Shown here: piece by piece, positions 44,555 through 53,616 of the stretch | How positions within the stretch are numbered: the first letter of the stretch is position 1 | Layout of the letters: each line of letters starts with the position of its first letter | From: Melioribacter roseus P3M-2 | GTDB lineage: Bacteria > Bacteroidota > Ignavibacteria > Ignavibacteriales > Melioribacteraceae | DNA length: 64,000 bases | Assembly: GCF_000279145.1 (NCBI RefSeq) | Contig: NC_018178.1 | Span: forward strand, 2,338,001-2,402,000 | Direction of reading: 5' to 3' | The notes under the pieces: generated by a model | Told to the model about the DNA's origin: nothing | Database searches by the model: none | Seen by the model: only the letters and a program-made list of their open reading frames with translations | Made by a program: the position numbers and the translations under genes

Positions 44555-46549
44555 TTATTTTACGAGCAACATCTTGTTAACCTGAACGAAGTCTCCGGAT
44601 TCGATTCTGTAGAGATAGACGCCCGAAGCCAGGTTGGCGCCGTTAAACGCGATAGTGTGCGTTCCGGCGGAAAGCTGGTTGTTAACGAGAGTTTGAACTT
44701 CTTTGCCCAATACATCGTAAACCGTAAGTTTAACGTGCGACGCTTTCGGCAGCGAGAATTTAATGTTTGTTGTCGGGTTGAAAGGATTAGGATAGTTCTG
44801 ATAGAGAGCGTAATTTGTCGGAACTTCCTTCGATTCTTCAACGCTGACAACGCCGCCGAGAGCTTTGATTGTGCCTTTAAGAAGCGTAACGGTGAATTTC
44901 GGATTGTGAATGCCGTAGCTACCGTCGTAATAAATCACTCTCATATTGTATGCAGCCTGAAGCTGTTCTTTTGTCCATGTAGTGTCAGGAGTGGCATGCG
45001 GATCGGGATCCGGCAAGAGAGAACCCAAATAGTCGAGCAAGCCGTGAACTTCGTCCTGCAATCCTTCGACGACCCCGTCGCCGTCATGGTCGCCGCTGCC
45101 GTTCAAGAAGAAGCGAACGTCTTCAAAACTGGCGCCCAACGAATATCCGTGGCACTTAGCGCATGCTTTCATGTTGTCAACTCCGGTCGGAGTACTCATC
45201 GAGAATGTATGTTTACCGACTAATTGAGCGTGACCGCTTGCGTCGGTTTCGCCTTCAGCCATGTGGCAGTCAACGCATCCGTTTTCGGTAACACCAAGGT
45301 GATTCGTGCTCGCCAATGTAAAGAGCGTATCTCCGAACGTAACAACGTTAGCGGCATTGAGAACGTCTGCTGCTGTCGAATAGTGAGGTCCGTAGTGACG
45401 AGAGGGAGTTTGGGTATAGCTGCTGTTTGCAACTCTGCGGCTCTGATGGCAATTCATACAAAGTTTGCCGAGTCCGCCCTGTTCAATTACGGTGCCGTCT
45501 GCCAGAGAAGCGTTAACGGTTCTAACCTGATGCATATTGGTTGCATCGTGAGGATCGTGGCAGCCTGCGCAAGTTATCGGTTGGTAAGATGGATCGAAAT
45601 AAGGATCGTTAGTTGCAATGCCTTTAACAAACTGTGCGAAACCTTTAGCGGTATGGCAGCGTACGCAGCTTTCGCGTCCGGGACCCGTCGGATAGCTTGT
45701 AGCCTCTGCGTGTCTCGAAACATCCCATTGTTCGGGATATACGTGATAATGCCCGTCGTCATGGCACAATGCGCAATTGTCGGTAGAATAACTTACCACT
45801 ATACGAGAATCCTTGGTCGACCCGAAGTGACCGCTTGCAGGACCGTGGCAGCTTTCGCATTGAACATTGGCTCTCTGCATTGCGTCTGGATATTGATCTA
45901 TCAATGTCTGATATGTGCCTTCGGTTAAGTTCTCAGGAAAAACGAATTCGAAATCGTCAAAACCGTCATTCTCAGCATTAGCATCGTATCCGGTAGTATG
46001 ACAGGAGAGACAATTTGCGTTATAATGGCTGCTGAGCGTGCCTTCGACGCCGCGGAACATAATAGTTGAATGGTCAGTTCCTTCCCATTTTTCAACTACC
46101 GACGGGTGGCATGTCTGGCAGGTTACATTTCCAACTTCGTTATAAACGCCGATGTATTTAGCGGCATTGATTACAATCGACGCCGAATATGGACCGTCGG
46201 AAACCTGAACTACGTATTTACCCGGTTTGTCGGGGGTAAATACAATAATTTGCGAAGAAGTGTCTACGTCGAGAATACCGCCGAATTTAGGGCTTGAACC
46301 CGGAGCGCGTTCTGTTGTACTCCATTGCGGGTCGTTAAGACGACCGCCTGCGAGCGTAGCTTTAAGGTACATTTTCGTACCAACGCCTACGTTCGTTAAG
46401 CCGTTATAAGCGGAAGTGAAAATATCGTTATCGCTCAATCCGGCTTCGCGGGGCGATACTCCATAGGTAGTAATCTGCATGGTTTGCGCAGATATTAATC
46501 CCGTAACGACAAATAGGAGCAGAAATAATACGGTAACTTTTTTTTGCAT
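44555..46549 (-). CDS. Nonaheme c-type cytochrome exported by type IX secretion
   Basis: The 664-residue protein has a signal peptide (KKVTVLFLLLFVVTGLISAQ), an N-terminal beta-rich Ig-like region of about 130 residues, then nine CxxCH heme sites: CQTCH, CLSCH, CESCH, CALCH, CVRCH, CAGCH, CMNCH, CVDCH and CAKCH. The last 85 residues are a type IX sorting domain (NYALYQNYPNPFNPTTNIKF, VYDVLGKEVQTLV, LASGVYLYRIESG). It should therefore cross both membranes and sit on the cell surface or be released. Roles in respiration of external acceptors such as Fe(III) or in interspecies electron transfer are inferences. It stands alone with its own terminator and an AGGAGGAACA ribosome-binding site. Confidence 0.94.
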   Translation of the reverse strand: MQKKVTVLFLLLFVVTGLISAQTMQITTYGVSPREAGLSDNDIFTSAYNGLTNVGVGTKMYLKATLAGGRLNDPQWSTTERAPGSSPKFGGILDVDTSSQIIVFTPDKPGKYVVQVSDGPYSASIVINAAKYIGVYNEVGNVTCQTCHPSVVEKWEGTDHSTIMFRGVEGTLSSHYNANCLSCHTTGYDANAENDGFDDFEFVFPENLTEGTYQTLIDQYPDAMQRANVQCESCHGPASGHFGSTKDSRIVVSYSTDNCALCHDDGHYHVYPEQWDVSRHAEATSYPTGPGRESCVRCHTAKGFAQFVKGIATNDPYFDPSYQPITCAGCHDPHDATNMHQVRTVNASLADGTVIEQGGLGKLCMNCHQSRRVANSSYTQTPSRHYGPHYSTAADVLNAANVVTFGDTLFTLASTNHLGVTENGCVDCHMAEGETDASGHAQLVGKHTFSMSTPTGVDNMKACAKCHGYSLGASFEDVRFFLNGSGDHDGDGVVEGLQDEVHGLLDYLGSLLPDPDPHATPDTTWTKEQLQAAYNMRVIYYDGSYGIHNPKFTVTLLKGTIKALGGVVSVEESKEVPTNYALYQNYPNPFNPTTNIKFSLPKASHVKLTVYDVLGKEVQTLVNNQLSAGTHTIAFNGANLASGVYLYRIESGDFVQVNKMLLVK

Positions 46550-46781
46550 ATGTTCCTCCTATGGTTATAAGGTAGTTAATTTAGATAATCAGATAAAAAA
46601 ACTTTCTTTTCCCTTTTTGATAATCGGAAAATATGAAGAAAAATCAAGATGTCAAAGTCCAAAAAAATATTAGATGTATTTTTATCTTATTATCTTATTC
46701 TTAATCAATAACCGTTCCACCCGCAAAATTGGAAAATAGAGAATACAATTAGTATATTTTTTCCTAAAATTTGGAATACTA

Positions 46782-48191
46782 ATGAAAATTTACAATACTT
46801 TTTCTAAAACTAAAGAAGAATTTATCCCCCTAAATCCCCCGAATGTTACTTTTTACGTATGCGGACCGACAGTTTACGATTATTTTCATATTGGCAACGC
46901 CCGTTCCTTTGTAATGGCAGATATTGCCCGAAAATATCTCGAATTCAATGGATTCGTCGTAAAATTCATTATGAATATAACAGATATCGACGATAAAATC
47001 ATCAAAAAATCGTTCGAAGAAAAAAAATCGACCCGTGAAATCGCCGATTTCTTTGCCGCCGCATTCAAAGAGGACCTCGAACGGCTCTACGTTAAACCCG
47101 CAACTCTTCATCCGAGAGCTACAGAACATATCGACGATATTGTGCGTATGATTAACCGGTTGGTCGATAAAGGCTATGCGTACGAAGTTGACGGAACGGT
47201 ATTTTACGATATCTCAAAATTCAAGGAATACGGCAAACTGAGCGGGAAAAATTTGGAAGAACTCGAAGCAGGCTCCAGAATTGAAATAAATGAAAAGAAG
47301 CGAAATCCGCTCGATTTTGTGCTCTGGAAAAAAGCCAAAGAAGGCGAGCCTGCTTGGGTGAGCCCCTGGGGCAAAGGCAGACCCGGTTGGCATATCGAAT
47401 GTTCGGCTATGAGTTGTAAACATCTTGGCGAGACTATCGACATTCACGCCGGCGGCAACGACCTGATCTTTCCGCATCATGAAAACGAAATAGCTCAAAG
47501 CGAAGCAGCCAACGGCAAAAAGTTTGTCAGATACTGGATGCATTTCGGATTTCTTAATTTTCAAAATGAAAAAATGTCGAAGTCGCTCGGAAATTTTTTT
47601 ACTACGCGCGAGATTTTGTCCAAATATACAACCGAAGCAATCCGGCTTTTCTTTTCGCAGACTCATTACAGAGGACCTCTCAATTTCAGCGAAGACCTGT
47701 TATCGTCAGCCGAAAAAGGAGCCGAGAAAATCAGAAATTTCGCTCTTAGAATTAACGAAGAATTATCCAAGGATTTGCAAGAAGGGGAGTATCCTGATTT
47801 CAGTATAAAATCTTTTTATGACGAGTTTACGAATGTAATGGACGACGACCTCAATACGCCTCAGGCGGTCGCCGTAATTTTTAATTTCATACGCGAAGTA
47901 AATAAAGTTCTGGACGGCGGAGCGAAAGTGAATTCGAAATTTCTCGAGGATGTCAAGAAATTCATGACGGATACGGCGCAGAACGTTTTGGGAATAGTTA
48001 ACTTTGAAAAACTTGAGGGCAATAAAAAAGAAGCTCTCGACGACAAACTAATCGAACTTTTGATCGATATAAGGCAGACGCTCAAGAAGGAGAAAAATTA
48101 TCAATTGGCGGACTTGATAAGAGACAGATTGAACGAGCTCGGAATCGTACTGCAGGATAAAAAGGAAGGAACGAGTTATATAAGAAAATAG
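46782..48191 (+). CDS. cysS: Cysteinyl-tRNA synthetase
   Basis: The 469-residue class Ia synthetase charges tRNA-Cys. It has FYVCGPTVYD, the HIGH-type motif FHIGNARSF, zinc ligands (C28 area, GWHIECSAM and HHENEIAQ), and KMSKSLGN. Length is normal for bacterial CysS. The ATG at 46782 is 232 bases from the divergent cytochrome gene. No tRNA gene is nearby. Confidence 0.97.
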   Translation: MKIYNTFSKTKEEFIPLNPPNVTFYVCGPTVYDYFHIGNARSFVMADIARKYLEFNGFVVKFIMNITDIDDKIIKKSFEEKKSTREIADFFAAAFKEDLERLYVKPATLHPRATEHIDDIVRMINRLVDKGYAYEVDGTVFYDISKFKEYGKLSGKNLEELEAGSRIEINEKKRNPLDFVLWKKAKEGEPAWVSPWGKGRPGWHIECSAMSCKHLGETIDIHAGGNDLIFPHHENEIAQSEAANGKKFVRYWMHFGFLNFQNEKMSKSLGNFFTTREILSKYTTEAIRLFFSQTHYRGPLNFSEDLLSSAEKGAEKIRNFALRINEELSKDLQEGEYPDFSIKSFYDEFTNVMDDDLNTPQAVAVIFNFIREVNKVLDGGAKVNSKFLEDVKKFMTDTAQNVLGIVNFEKLEGNKKEALDDKLIELLIDIRQTLKKEKNYQLADLIRDRLNELGIVLQDKKEGTSYIRK

Positions 48192-48252
48192 ATGTTCTTA
48201 TTTAATTAAATATTTTCTAATTTTAGATTGTCAATTAACCTGCGGGAAAAAA

Positions 48253-49020
48253 ATGAAAAAATTTATAGTACTTTTAACTTTTTTATATACAGGCGTCCTT
48301 TTTCCACAAGGAACTTCGGGGACGGCTGCAAAGCACGAGTACAGAACTCTTATTGACTTGCCCAGCGCCGGCATCCTCGAAAAAGGTTTCGCGGGAATTT
48401 CATTCGATATTATGCCGTACGGCGTAGTTATTTCCAAGCTCGAAGTAGGCGTTTTCGACAATTTCAGTTTCGGAATTTCTTACGGAGGTTCGAATATAAT
48501 CGGCGCCGGCAAAGTCGACTGGTACTCGCTTCCCGCAATAAACGTACGACTCCGGCTGGTAGACGAAACCGAGAATATGCCCGCTGTTACAATCGGTTTC
48601 GATTCGCAGGGTAAAGGTTTATACACTAAATCATTGGAACGATATCAAATCAAATCTCCCGGATTTTTTGCCGCCGTATCGAAAAACTATCAGTTCATGG
48701 GATATCTTAGCGTGCACGGAATTGTCAACTATTCTTTAGAAAGGGAAGATAACGATAAAGACCTGAATCTGGGCTTCGGAATCGAAAAAACATTGGGCGC
48801 CAATTTCTCATTAATCGGAGAATACGATTTTGCAATTAACGACAACACCGGCAATTCATTGGGCGACGGAACAGGATATCTGAATATGGGAGTTCGCTGG
48901 TCGGTCGACGGCGGTCTGACGATCGGCGTCAACCTGAGAGATTTGCTCGATAACAAAAAATTTACTAGCAGTAAAGCCGACAGGGGAATCTACGTCGAAT
49001 TTATTAAATCGCTCTTTTAG
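48253..49020 (+). CDS. Predicted outer-membrane beta-barrel, YjbH-like
   Basis: The 255-residue protein has a signal peptide (KKFIVLLTFLYTGVLFPQ) and a beta-strand pattern throughout: EVGVFDNFSFGISYGGSNIIG, VNVRLRLVDE-like stretches, LNLGFGIEKTLGANFSLIGEYDF, and a C-terminal strand. It resembles YjbH-type lipid-anchored or barrel proteins found in Bacteroidota. I can only support a structural call. It stands between cysS and an aromatic lipoprotein gene. Confidence 0.65.
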   Translation: MKKFIVLLTFLYTGVLFPQGTSGTAAKHEYRTLIDLPSAGILEKGFAGISFDIMPYGVVISKLEVGVFDNFSFGISYGGSNIIGAGKVDWYSLPAINVRLRLVDETENMPAVTIGFDSQGKGLYTKSLERYQIKSPGFFAAVSKNYQFMGYLSVHGIVNYSLEREDNDKDLNLGFGIEKTLGANFSLIGEYDFAINDNTGNSLGDGTGYLNMGVRWSVDGGLTIGVNLRDLLDNKKFTSSKADRGIYVEFIKSLF

Positions 49021-49148
49021 TGTATTTTTTTTAGTACGACCAGTCTATTTAAATAAACAGACATTCCAGCCTGTAATTAATTTTTCCGTTTATTTTAAAC
49101 TTTTTGAGGCATTAAATTTGTCATATCAATAGAAAAAGAGGTGAGGTT

Positions 49149-50072
49149 ATGAAACGATATTTAATGATACTGGTATTGGCAGTCAGTTTCACCGGTTGCT
49201 ATACACAATTGGCTCTTCGTGAAACTTACCGGGAATACGATAACGAAGAAGATTATGTTTACGAGCGGGAAGATACTCTTTATGACGATTATGCTTATGA
49301 AGAAGAACCCACTATCGTCAATAATTATTATATAGACGACGGATGGTATCCGAACTACAGAAGGTATTTCTGGGGTTATTATCCGGGTTGGAGCGTTAAT
49401 ATAGGTTTTTATTACGACCCGTGGTGGGACTGGTACTACTATACGCCGTATCCATTGTGGTACTATCCTTATTCGCATAACTACTGGGCTTATGGCGGCT
49501 ATTGGAATTACCCGTATTATTGGAACTATTACGATTACTGGCACGGCGGCGGAACATATTACAAACACCGAAATACTTATACGCATTTGAGAGATAACAC
49601 CGGGGAACGTAATCCGATTACCAGAACCAGAACGCGGGATTATTTGAGAGACAGAACCAAAGTAATTACTAATAACGGCAATAACAGTCCCAGGGATGTT
49701 GATTTGAGCCGTTCGAAAGTTACAAGAAGCGGCGCAAATTCCTCATTAAATAAAGACGGCAACAGAAGCGTTGATTCGAACCGCGATAGGAAAACCCGTA
49801 ACGAAACATACAGAAGACCTTCAAATAACAGCGGCGACGCAAAACGGAGTCGTACTCCTTCCAGAAGGAGCGGAAATTCGGGCAGTTCAAAAAAGGGAAG
49901 CAGTTCGAGTTATTCGCCTCCGCCCTCTTATTCACCGCCGTCAAGTTCGGGCGGGTCGTCGCGTTCGTACAGTCCCCCTTCAAATTCAGGCGGCAGTTCA
50001 AGAGGTACCGGATCCAGGAGCAGCGGTTCGTCTTCGAGGTCTAGCGGCGGCAGCAGCAGAAGAGGAAGATAA
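49149..50072 (+). CDS. Lipoprotein with Tyr/Trp-rich centre and Ser/Gly/Arg-rich tail
   Basis: The 307-residue protein has a lipobox (SFTGCYTQL, Cys17). A central stretch (about 55-140) is extremely rich in Tyr and Trp (for example YYDPWWDWYYYTPYPLWYY). The last 130 residues are a low-complexity Arg/Ser/Gly/Asn tail (SGSSSRSSGGSSRRGR). No known domain was recognised. Such composition fits an exposed, possibly adhesive or polysaccharide-binding surface protein, but this is a guess. The ribosome-binding site is GAGGTGAGG. An imperfect palindrome lies about 87 bases upstream. Confidence 0.8.
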   Translation: MKRYLMILVLAVSFTGCYTQLALRETYREYDNEEDYVYEREDTLYDDYAYEEEPTIVNNYYIDDGWYPNYRRYFWGYYPGWSVNIGFYYDPWWDWYYYTPYPLWYYPYSHNYWAYGGYWNYPYYWNYYDYWHGGGTYYKHRNTYTHLRDNTGERNPITRTRTRDYLRDRTKVITNNGNNSPRDVDLSRSKVTRSGANSSLNKDGNRSVDSNRDRKTRNETYRRPSNNSGDAKRSRTPSRRSGNSGSSKKGSSSSYSPPPSYSPPSSSGGSSRSYSPPSNSGGSSRGTGSRSSGSSSRSSGGSSRRGR

Positions 50073-50103
50073 TCTTTAATATAGTTCTCAGTTCGGAGGA
50101 AAT

Positions 50104-51552
50104 ATGTATAAAAAAATTCTTGTACTTGTAGCTTTGTCGTTGCTTACCTGCGGCATAAGCGTGGCGCAGAATTACAACGACGCTCTCAGATTATCGGAAG
50201 CAGATATAATCAGCGGAGCGCGGTCTTTGTCGATGGGCAACGCTTATACGGCTTTAAGTGATGATTTCTCGGCCGCTTTATTTAATCCTGCGGGTTTTGC
50301 GCTGATAAAGAAAAGCCAATTTAACGGTTCGTTGAACTATAATCTGTTCGATAATAAATCCGAATTCTTTAATAATACCGATTCGTATTCAAACGGCGCA
50401 ACGAGACTCAATCAGTTCGGCGTCGTCTTTCCTTTTCCAACATACCGCGGCAGTTTCGTGCTGGCTCTCGGGTATAATCAATTTAAGGATTATAATTATA
50501 CGGTACGGTTCGACGGTTATAACTCCGGCAATAATTCGATGATACAGGATCTGACAAGTTACAATGACGATATTGCGTATTTATTGGGGCTAAGCTATCC
50601 GGTCTACGACAACGGCGATAATTATCTCTATGATGAAACCCGCGTCAACGGGGGACTGAATCAAAGCGGAAAAATTTTGCAGGAAGGGAAACAACATAAC
50701 TGGTCACTCTCAGCCGCTCTTGAAATTCAAAAAGATTTATTCCTCGGAATAACGCTCAATATAGTTGGCGGTGATTTCCGAAGAGACAGACAATACTGGG
50801 AAGAAGATTTGCAAGACAATTATCCGGCTGGATTTCTGCTGGATCCCGCAGAGCCGGCAACGAGCGATTTCCAAACATTTTATCTTAATGACATTATCAA
50901 ATGGGATATCTCCGCCTGGAATTTGAATCTCGGATTGTTGAGCAAAGTCAATAAAAATCTGACAATGGGATTTGCCGTTAAAACTCCGAGAAAATATACA
51001 ATTAAAGAATCGTACTTCGTTGACGCCTACAGCGATTTCGGCAGCGGCACAAGTTTTTATCTCGACCCTCCGATCGAAAACAGGCTCGAATACGAAATTA
51101 CAACGCCGTATGAATTTTCCGCCGGCGCAGCATTCAACAAAAACGGCTTGACGCTGGCTGCCGACGTAAAATTAATCGATTATTCGCAAATCGAATTCAA
51201 GTCCGGTCTGAATCGTATCGACATTGAAAACAATAACAGAGATATTCAGGAATTCTTCGGTACGGTTTATAATCTGAATTTCGGGTTGGAATACAAAATC
51301 CCCGCTACAAACGTAGCTTTGCGAGGAGGATTTATTTTAATGCCTTCGCCCTACAAAGACGACCCTTCGGATTACGATAAAAAATACGTTACTCTAGGGC
51401 TTGGCTATGATTCGAGAAATATATCGATTGACCTGGCTTATGCAATGGGATGGTGGAAAGATATAGGCGATAATTACGGCTCGAATGTTTCCAGAATATA
51501 TCAGGATGTTTCTCGGAATAATTTTGTCCTGGGATTAAAATATAATTTCTGA
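50104..51552 (+). CDS. Outer-membrane protein of the OmpP1/FadL/TodX type
   Basis: The 482 residues start with a signal peptide (YKKILVLVALSLLTCGISVAQ) and the characteristic N-terminal ...GARSLSMGNAYTALSDDFSAALFNPAGFALIKK, which is shared by FadL-like and PorV-like barrels and packs as a hatch. The rest is a long series of amphipathic beta strands ending FVLGLKYNF, a typical barrel-closing strand. The substrate is unknown; FadL relatives import hydrophobic molecules, and PorV-like relatives help type IX secretion. It follows the aromatic lipoprotein gene by 31 bases and ends at a terminator. Confidence 0.85.
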   Translation: MYKKILVLVALSLLTCGISVAQNYNDALRLSEADIISGARSLSMGNAYTALSDDFSAALFNPAGFALIKKSQFNGSLNYNLFDNKSEFFNNTDSYSNGATRLNQFGVVFPFPTYRGSFVLALGYNQFKDYNYTVRFDGYNSGNNSMIQDLTSYNDDIAYLLGLSYPVYDNGDNYLYDETRVNGGLNQSGKILQEGKQHNWSLSAALEIQKDLFLGITLNIVGGDFRRDRQYWEEDLQDNYPAGFLLDPAEPATSDFQTFYLNDIIKWDISAWNLNLGLLSKVNKNLTMGFAVKTPRKYTIKESYFVDAYSDFGSGTSFYLDPPIENRLEYEITTPYEFSAGAAFNKNGLTLAADVKLIDYSQIEFKSGLNRIDIENNNRDIQEFFGTVYNLNFGLEYKIPATNVALRGGFILMPSPYKDDPSDYDKKYVTLGLGYDSRNISIDLAYAMGWWKDIGDNYGSNVSRIYQDVSRNNFVLGLKYNF

Positions 51553-51574
51553 AATTATACGCTTACGTTATATA

Positions 51575-51604
51575 AAGACGCCCGTTTGATCGGGCGTTTT
51601 TTAT
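51575..51604 (+). terminator. Rho-independent terminator after the FadL-like gene
   Basis: ACGCCCG (51578-51584) pairs with CGGGCGT (51591-51597) around a six-base loop, the stem extends with A-T pairs, and the hairpin ends in TTTTTT. It separates the outer-membrane protein gene from rsgA. Confidence 0.93.
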
Positions 51605-51662
51605 TTTAAAACTGTATTTTTTGTAAGTTTGTATGGCTGTTAAATAAATTAATGGAGGTTCT

Positions 51663-52616
51663 ATTAAAGGTATAGTCTGCAGAATCGAGAGCAAAGATTA
51701 TTATGTATTGGACAAAAACGGCGACGAAATCCGTTGTTATCTTAGAGGGAAAATTTTAAACGAATATAAATTAAAAAAAGACAAATTAATAACGCTTGAT
51801 ATTGCGGCAGTGGGAGACATTGTAGAATTCAATTTGAACGAAGACGGCACGGGCGTAATAGAAGAAATTCTCGAACGGAAAAATCATATATCGAGAAAAG
51901 CTCCGAGGATGAAAGGCGCGTCCTACCGCGGCGAAAGACTCGAGCAGATTATTGCCGCCAATGTGGACAAAATGATTATCGTCAATAGTTGGGAACTTCC
52001 AAAATTCAACAACCGGCTTGTCGACAGGATGCTCGTGGTAGCCGAAAGTTCGGGTGTAGCGCCTTCCATCGTTATAAATAAAATCGATCTGGATGAGTCC
52101 AACGTCCGTAATAAATTTGTTAATCTCTATCGGTCAATCGGTTACAAAGTTTTTGAAACGAGTACGATTAACAATTCCGGTATTATGGAGCTGAAGGAAT
52201 TCATCAGGAATTCAGTCGCTCTTTTCTGGGGGCATTCGGGCGTCGGCAAGTCGAGCTTACTGAACAAACTCTATCCCGATTTGAATTTTAAAGTGGGTGA
52301 AGTGAGCGATTATAATAAACGCGGCAGGCATACTACCGTTACGGCGGTAATGAAAAAAGTAGAGGAAAATACTTTTGTGATTGATACTCCCGGTATCCGC
52401 GAAATAGACCCGTACGGAATTAAAAAAGAAGATCTGGGGCATTTCTTTATTGAATTCGGAGAGTTTATTCAAAATTGCCGTTTCAATACGTGCACTCATT
52501 ATCACGAACCGGGGTGCGGAGTAATCGAGGCTTACCGGGACGGTAAAATATCGAGAGAAAGATACGAGAGTTATCTGGCTTTGCTCGAAACAATCGAAGA
52601 AGATCTATTTTTTTAG
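51663..52616 (+). CDS. rsgA: Ribosome small-subunit GTPase RsgA, apparently starting at ATT
   Basis: The protein (about 318 residues) is a circularly permuted GTPase: an OB-fold front (IKGIVCRIESKDYYVLDKNG), G4 NKIDLDE ahead of G1 GHSGVGKSSLLNKLYP and G3 DTPGIRE, and a zinc motif CRFNTCTHYHEPGC. RsgA helps to finish 30S assembly. The family's N-terminus (usually MKGIV...) matches ATT at 51663, four bases behind a good GGAGG (51654-51658). There is no in-frame ATG, GTG or CTG between the in-frame stop at 51645-51647 and the conserved front; the first conventional codon is TTG 51708, which would cut off the front of the OB fold. The end overlaps the convergent ATP-grasp gene by 12 bases. Confidence 0.88.
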   Translation: MKGIVCRIESKDYYVLDKNGDEIRCYLRGKILNEYKLKKDKLITLDIAAVGDIVEFNLNEDGTGVIEEILERKNHISRKAPRMKGASYRGERLEQIIAANVDKMIIVNSWELPKFNNRLVDRMLVVAESSGVAPSIVINKIDLDESNVRNKFVNLYRSIGYKVFETSTINNSGIMELKEFIRNSVALFWGHSGVGKSSLLNKLYPDLNFKVGEVSDYNKRGRHTTVTAVMKKVEENTFVIDTPGIREIDPYGIKKEDLGHFFIEFGEFIQNCRFNTCTHYHEPGCGVIEAYRDGKISRERYESYLALLETIEEDLFF

Positions 52617-53510
52617 GGACGTAATTTTTTTCTTCATTTCATAAATAAATCTAATCACTATCTCGTCCGGAACTCCGTCGGCGTGGTTCGATTTCAGCCT
52701 GAAGTCGCACTGGTCGTTTATATAATCGATTATATAAAATTTATGATTCTGGGCGACGGCAATTTCCGTCGAAAAATAATCGATGCGAGTATACTTAGCC
52801 AGTTTGCGCGTTATTTTAAACAGCGGTTCCAATTTGTACTTTTCTATCTGTTCTTTTGTCACAACTTCGTATTTATGGGTAAGATCATTCCACCATGCAG
52901 GAATTACCCTGTTGAAAGCCCAATAAACGCGGAACCATGCCCTATGATTGCCTAAATTAACCGGAGTTATTTTTTCCTGTACAATATATTCTTCTTTGGG
53001 ATTTTCTTCCCGAACCTTTTGAATTTCTTTTAATGAGTATGCGTCGATTATTACGCCTTCGCCGCCGCCTGTTTCGATTGCCGGTTTAATTACAAAAGGT
53101 ATGCCTATCTTATAAAGGTCGTCTTCGGTTATTTTCAGCGAGTGATCGAAATAATACGCCGGCAGAATATACGATTTGGGGATATCCACATTTTTCTTGC
53201 TCAGCAAACGGTGCATATATGATTTATTCGTAAATTTGTGTACTCGCTTATGAGGATTTATTAAGTATGCATGGCGTTTTTTGAGAATTTGCGTTATCGG
53301 TTCGTAGTCGGAATCGACGTCCGATGCGCGGTCGAGATATGCATTGAAATGAAGTTCTTTGTTTCTTAGTTTTTCTATTACTTCTTCGACGTTATGGTAT
53401 GATATCAGAAATGTTGTTAATTTGTTTTCCTGAAATATTTTTTCGATCAGCTGAACAAATTCGGCGTCGTATTCCCATACATATGATATGGCTAAGTCGT
53501 ATTTTGTCAT
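52605..53510 (-). CDS. ATP-grasp domain protein of unknown substrate
   Basis: From ATG (complement of 53508-53510) the protein has 302 residues (MTKYDLAISYVWEYD...). The ATP-grasp part (about 125-280) shows IPKSYILPAYY, FVIKPAIETGGGEGVI with the phosphate-binding loop, EYIVQEKITP and, near the end, FYIIDYINDQCDFR in the place where acidic metal ligands lie. Such enzymes join a carboxylate to an amine or thiol with ATP. No peptide partner or modification substrate is visible nearby. A longer in-frame start at 53561 would add 17 residues with no ribosome-binding site. Confidence 0.78.
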   Translation of the reverse strand: MTKYDLAISYVWEYDAEFVQLIEKIFQENKLTTFLISYHNVEEVIEKLRNKELHFNAYLDRASDVDSDYEPITQILKKRHAYLINPHKRVHKFTNKSYMHRLLSKKNVDIPKSYILPAYYFDHSLKITEDDLYKIGIPFVIKPAIETGGGEGVIIDAYSLKEIQKVREENPKEEYIVQEKITPVNLGNHRAWFRVYWAFNRVIPAWWNDLTHKYEVVTKEQIEKYKLEPLFKITRKLAKYTRIDYFSTEIAVAQNHKFYIIDYINDQCDFRLKSNHADGVPDEIVIRFIYEMKKKITSLKK

Positions 53511-53616
53511 AACGTTTTTGACGCTAAAATATGAAAAGAAATTTGACAATACAATCGACAATTCATATCAAAGATTAATTTAAACTGTTATTTTTTGCTA
53601 AATATAGAACGGAACA

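Noticed and set aside
44507-45928. Two long plus-strand frames opposite the cytochrome gene
   Set aside because: They are mirror images of the CxxCH-rich minus-strand gene, full of Cys and without recognisable motifs.
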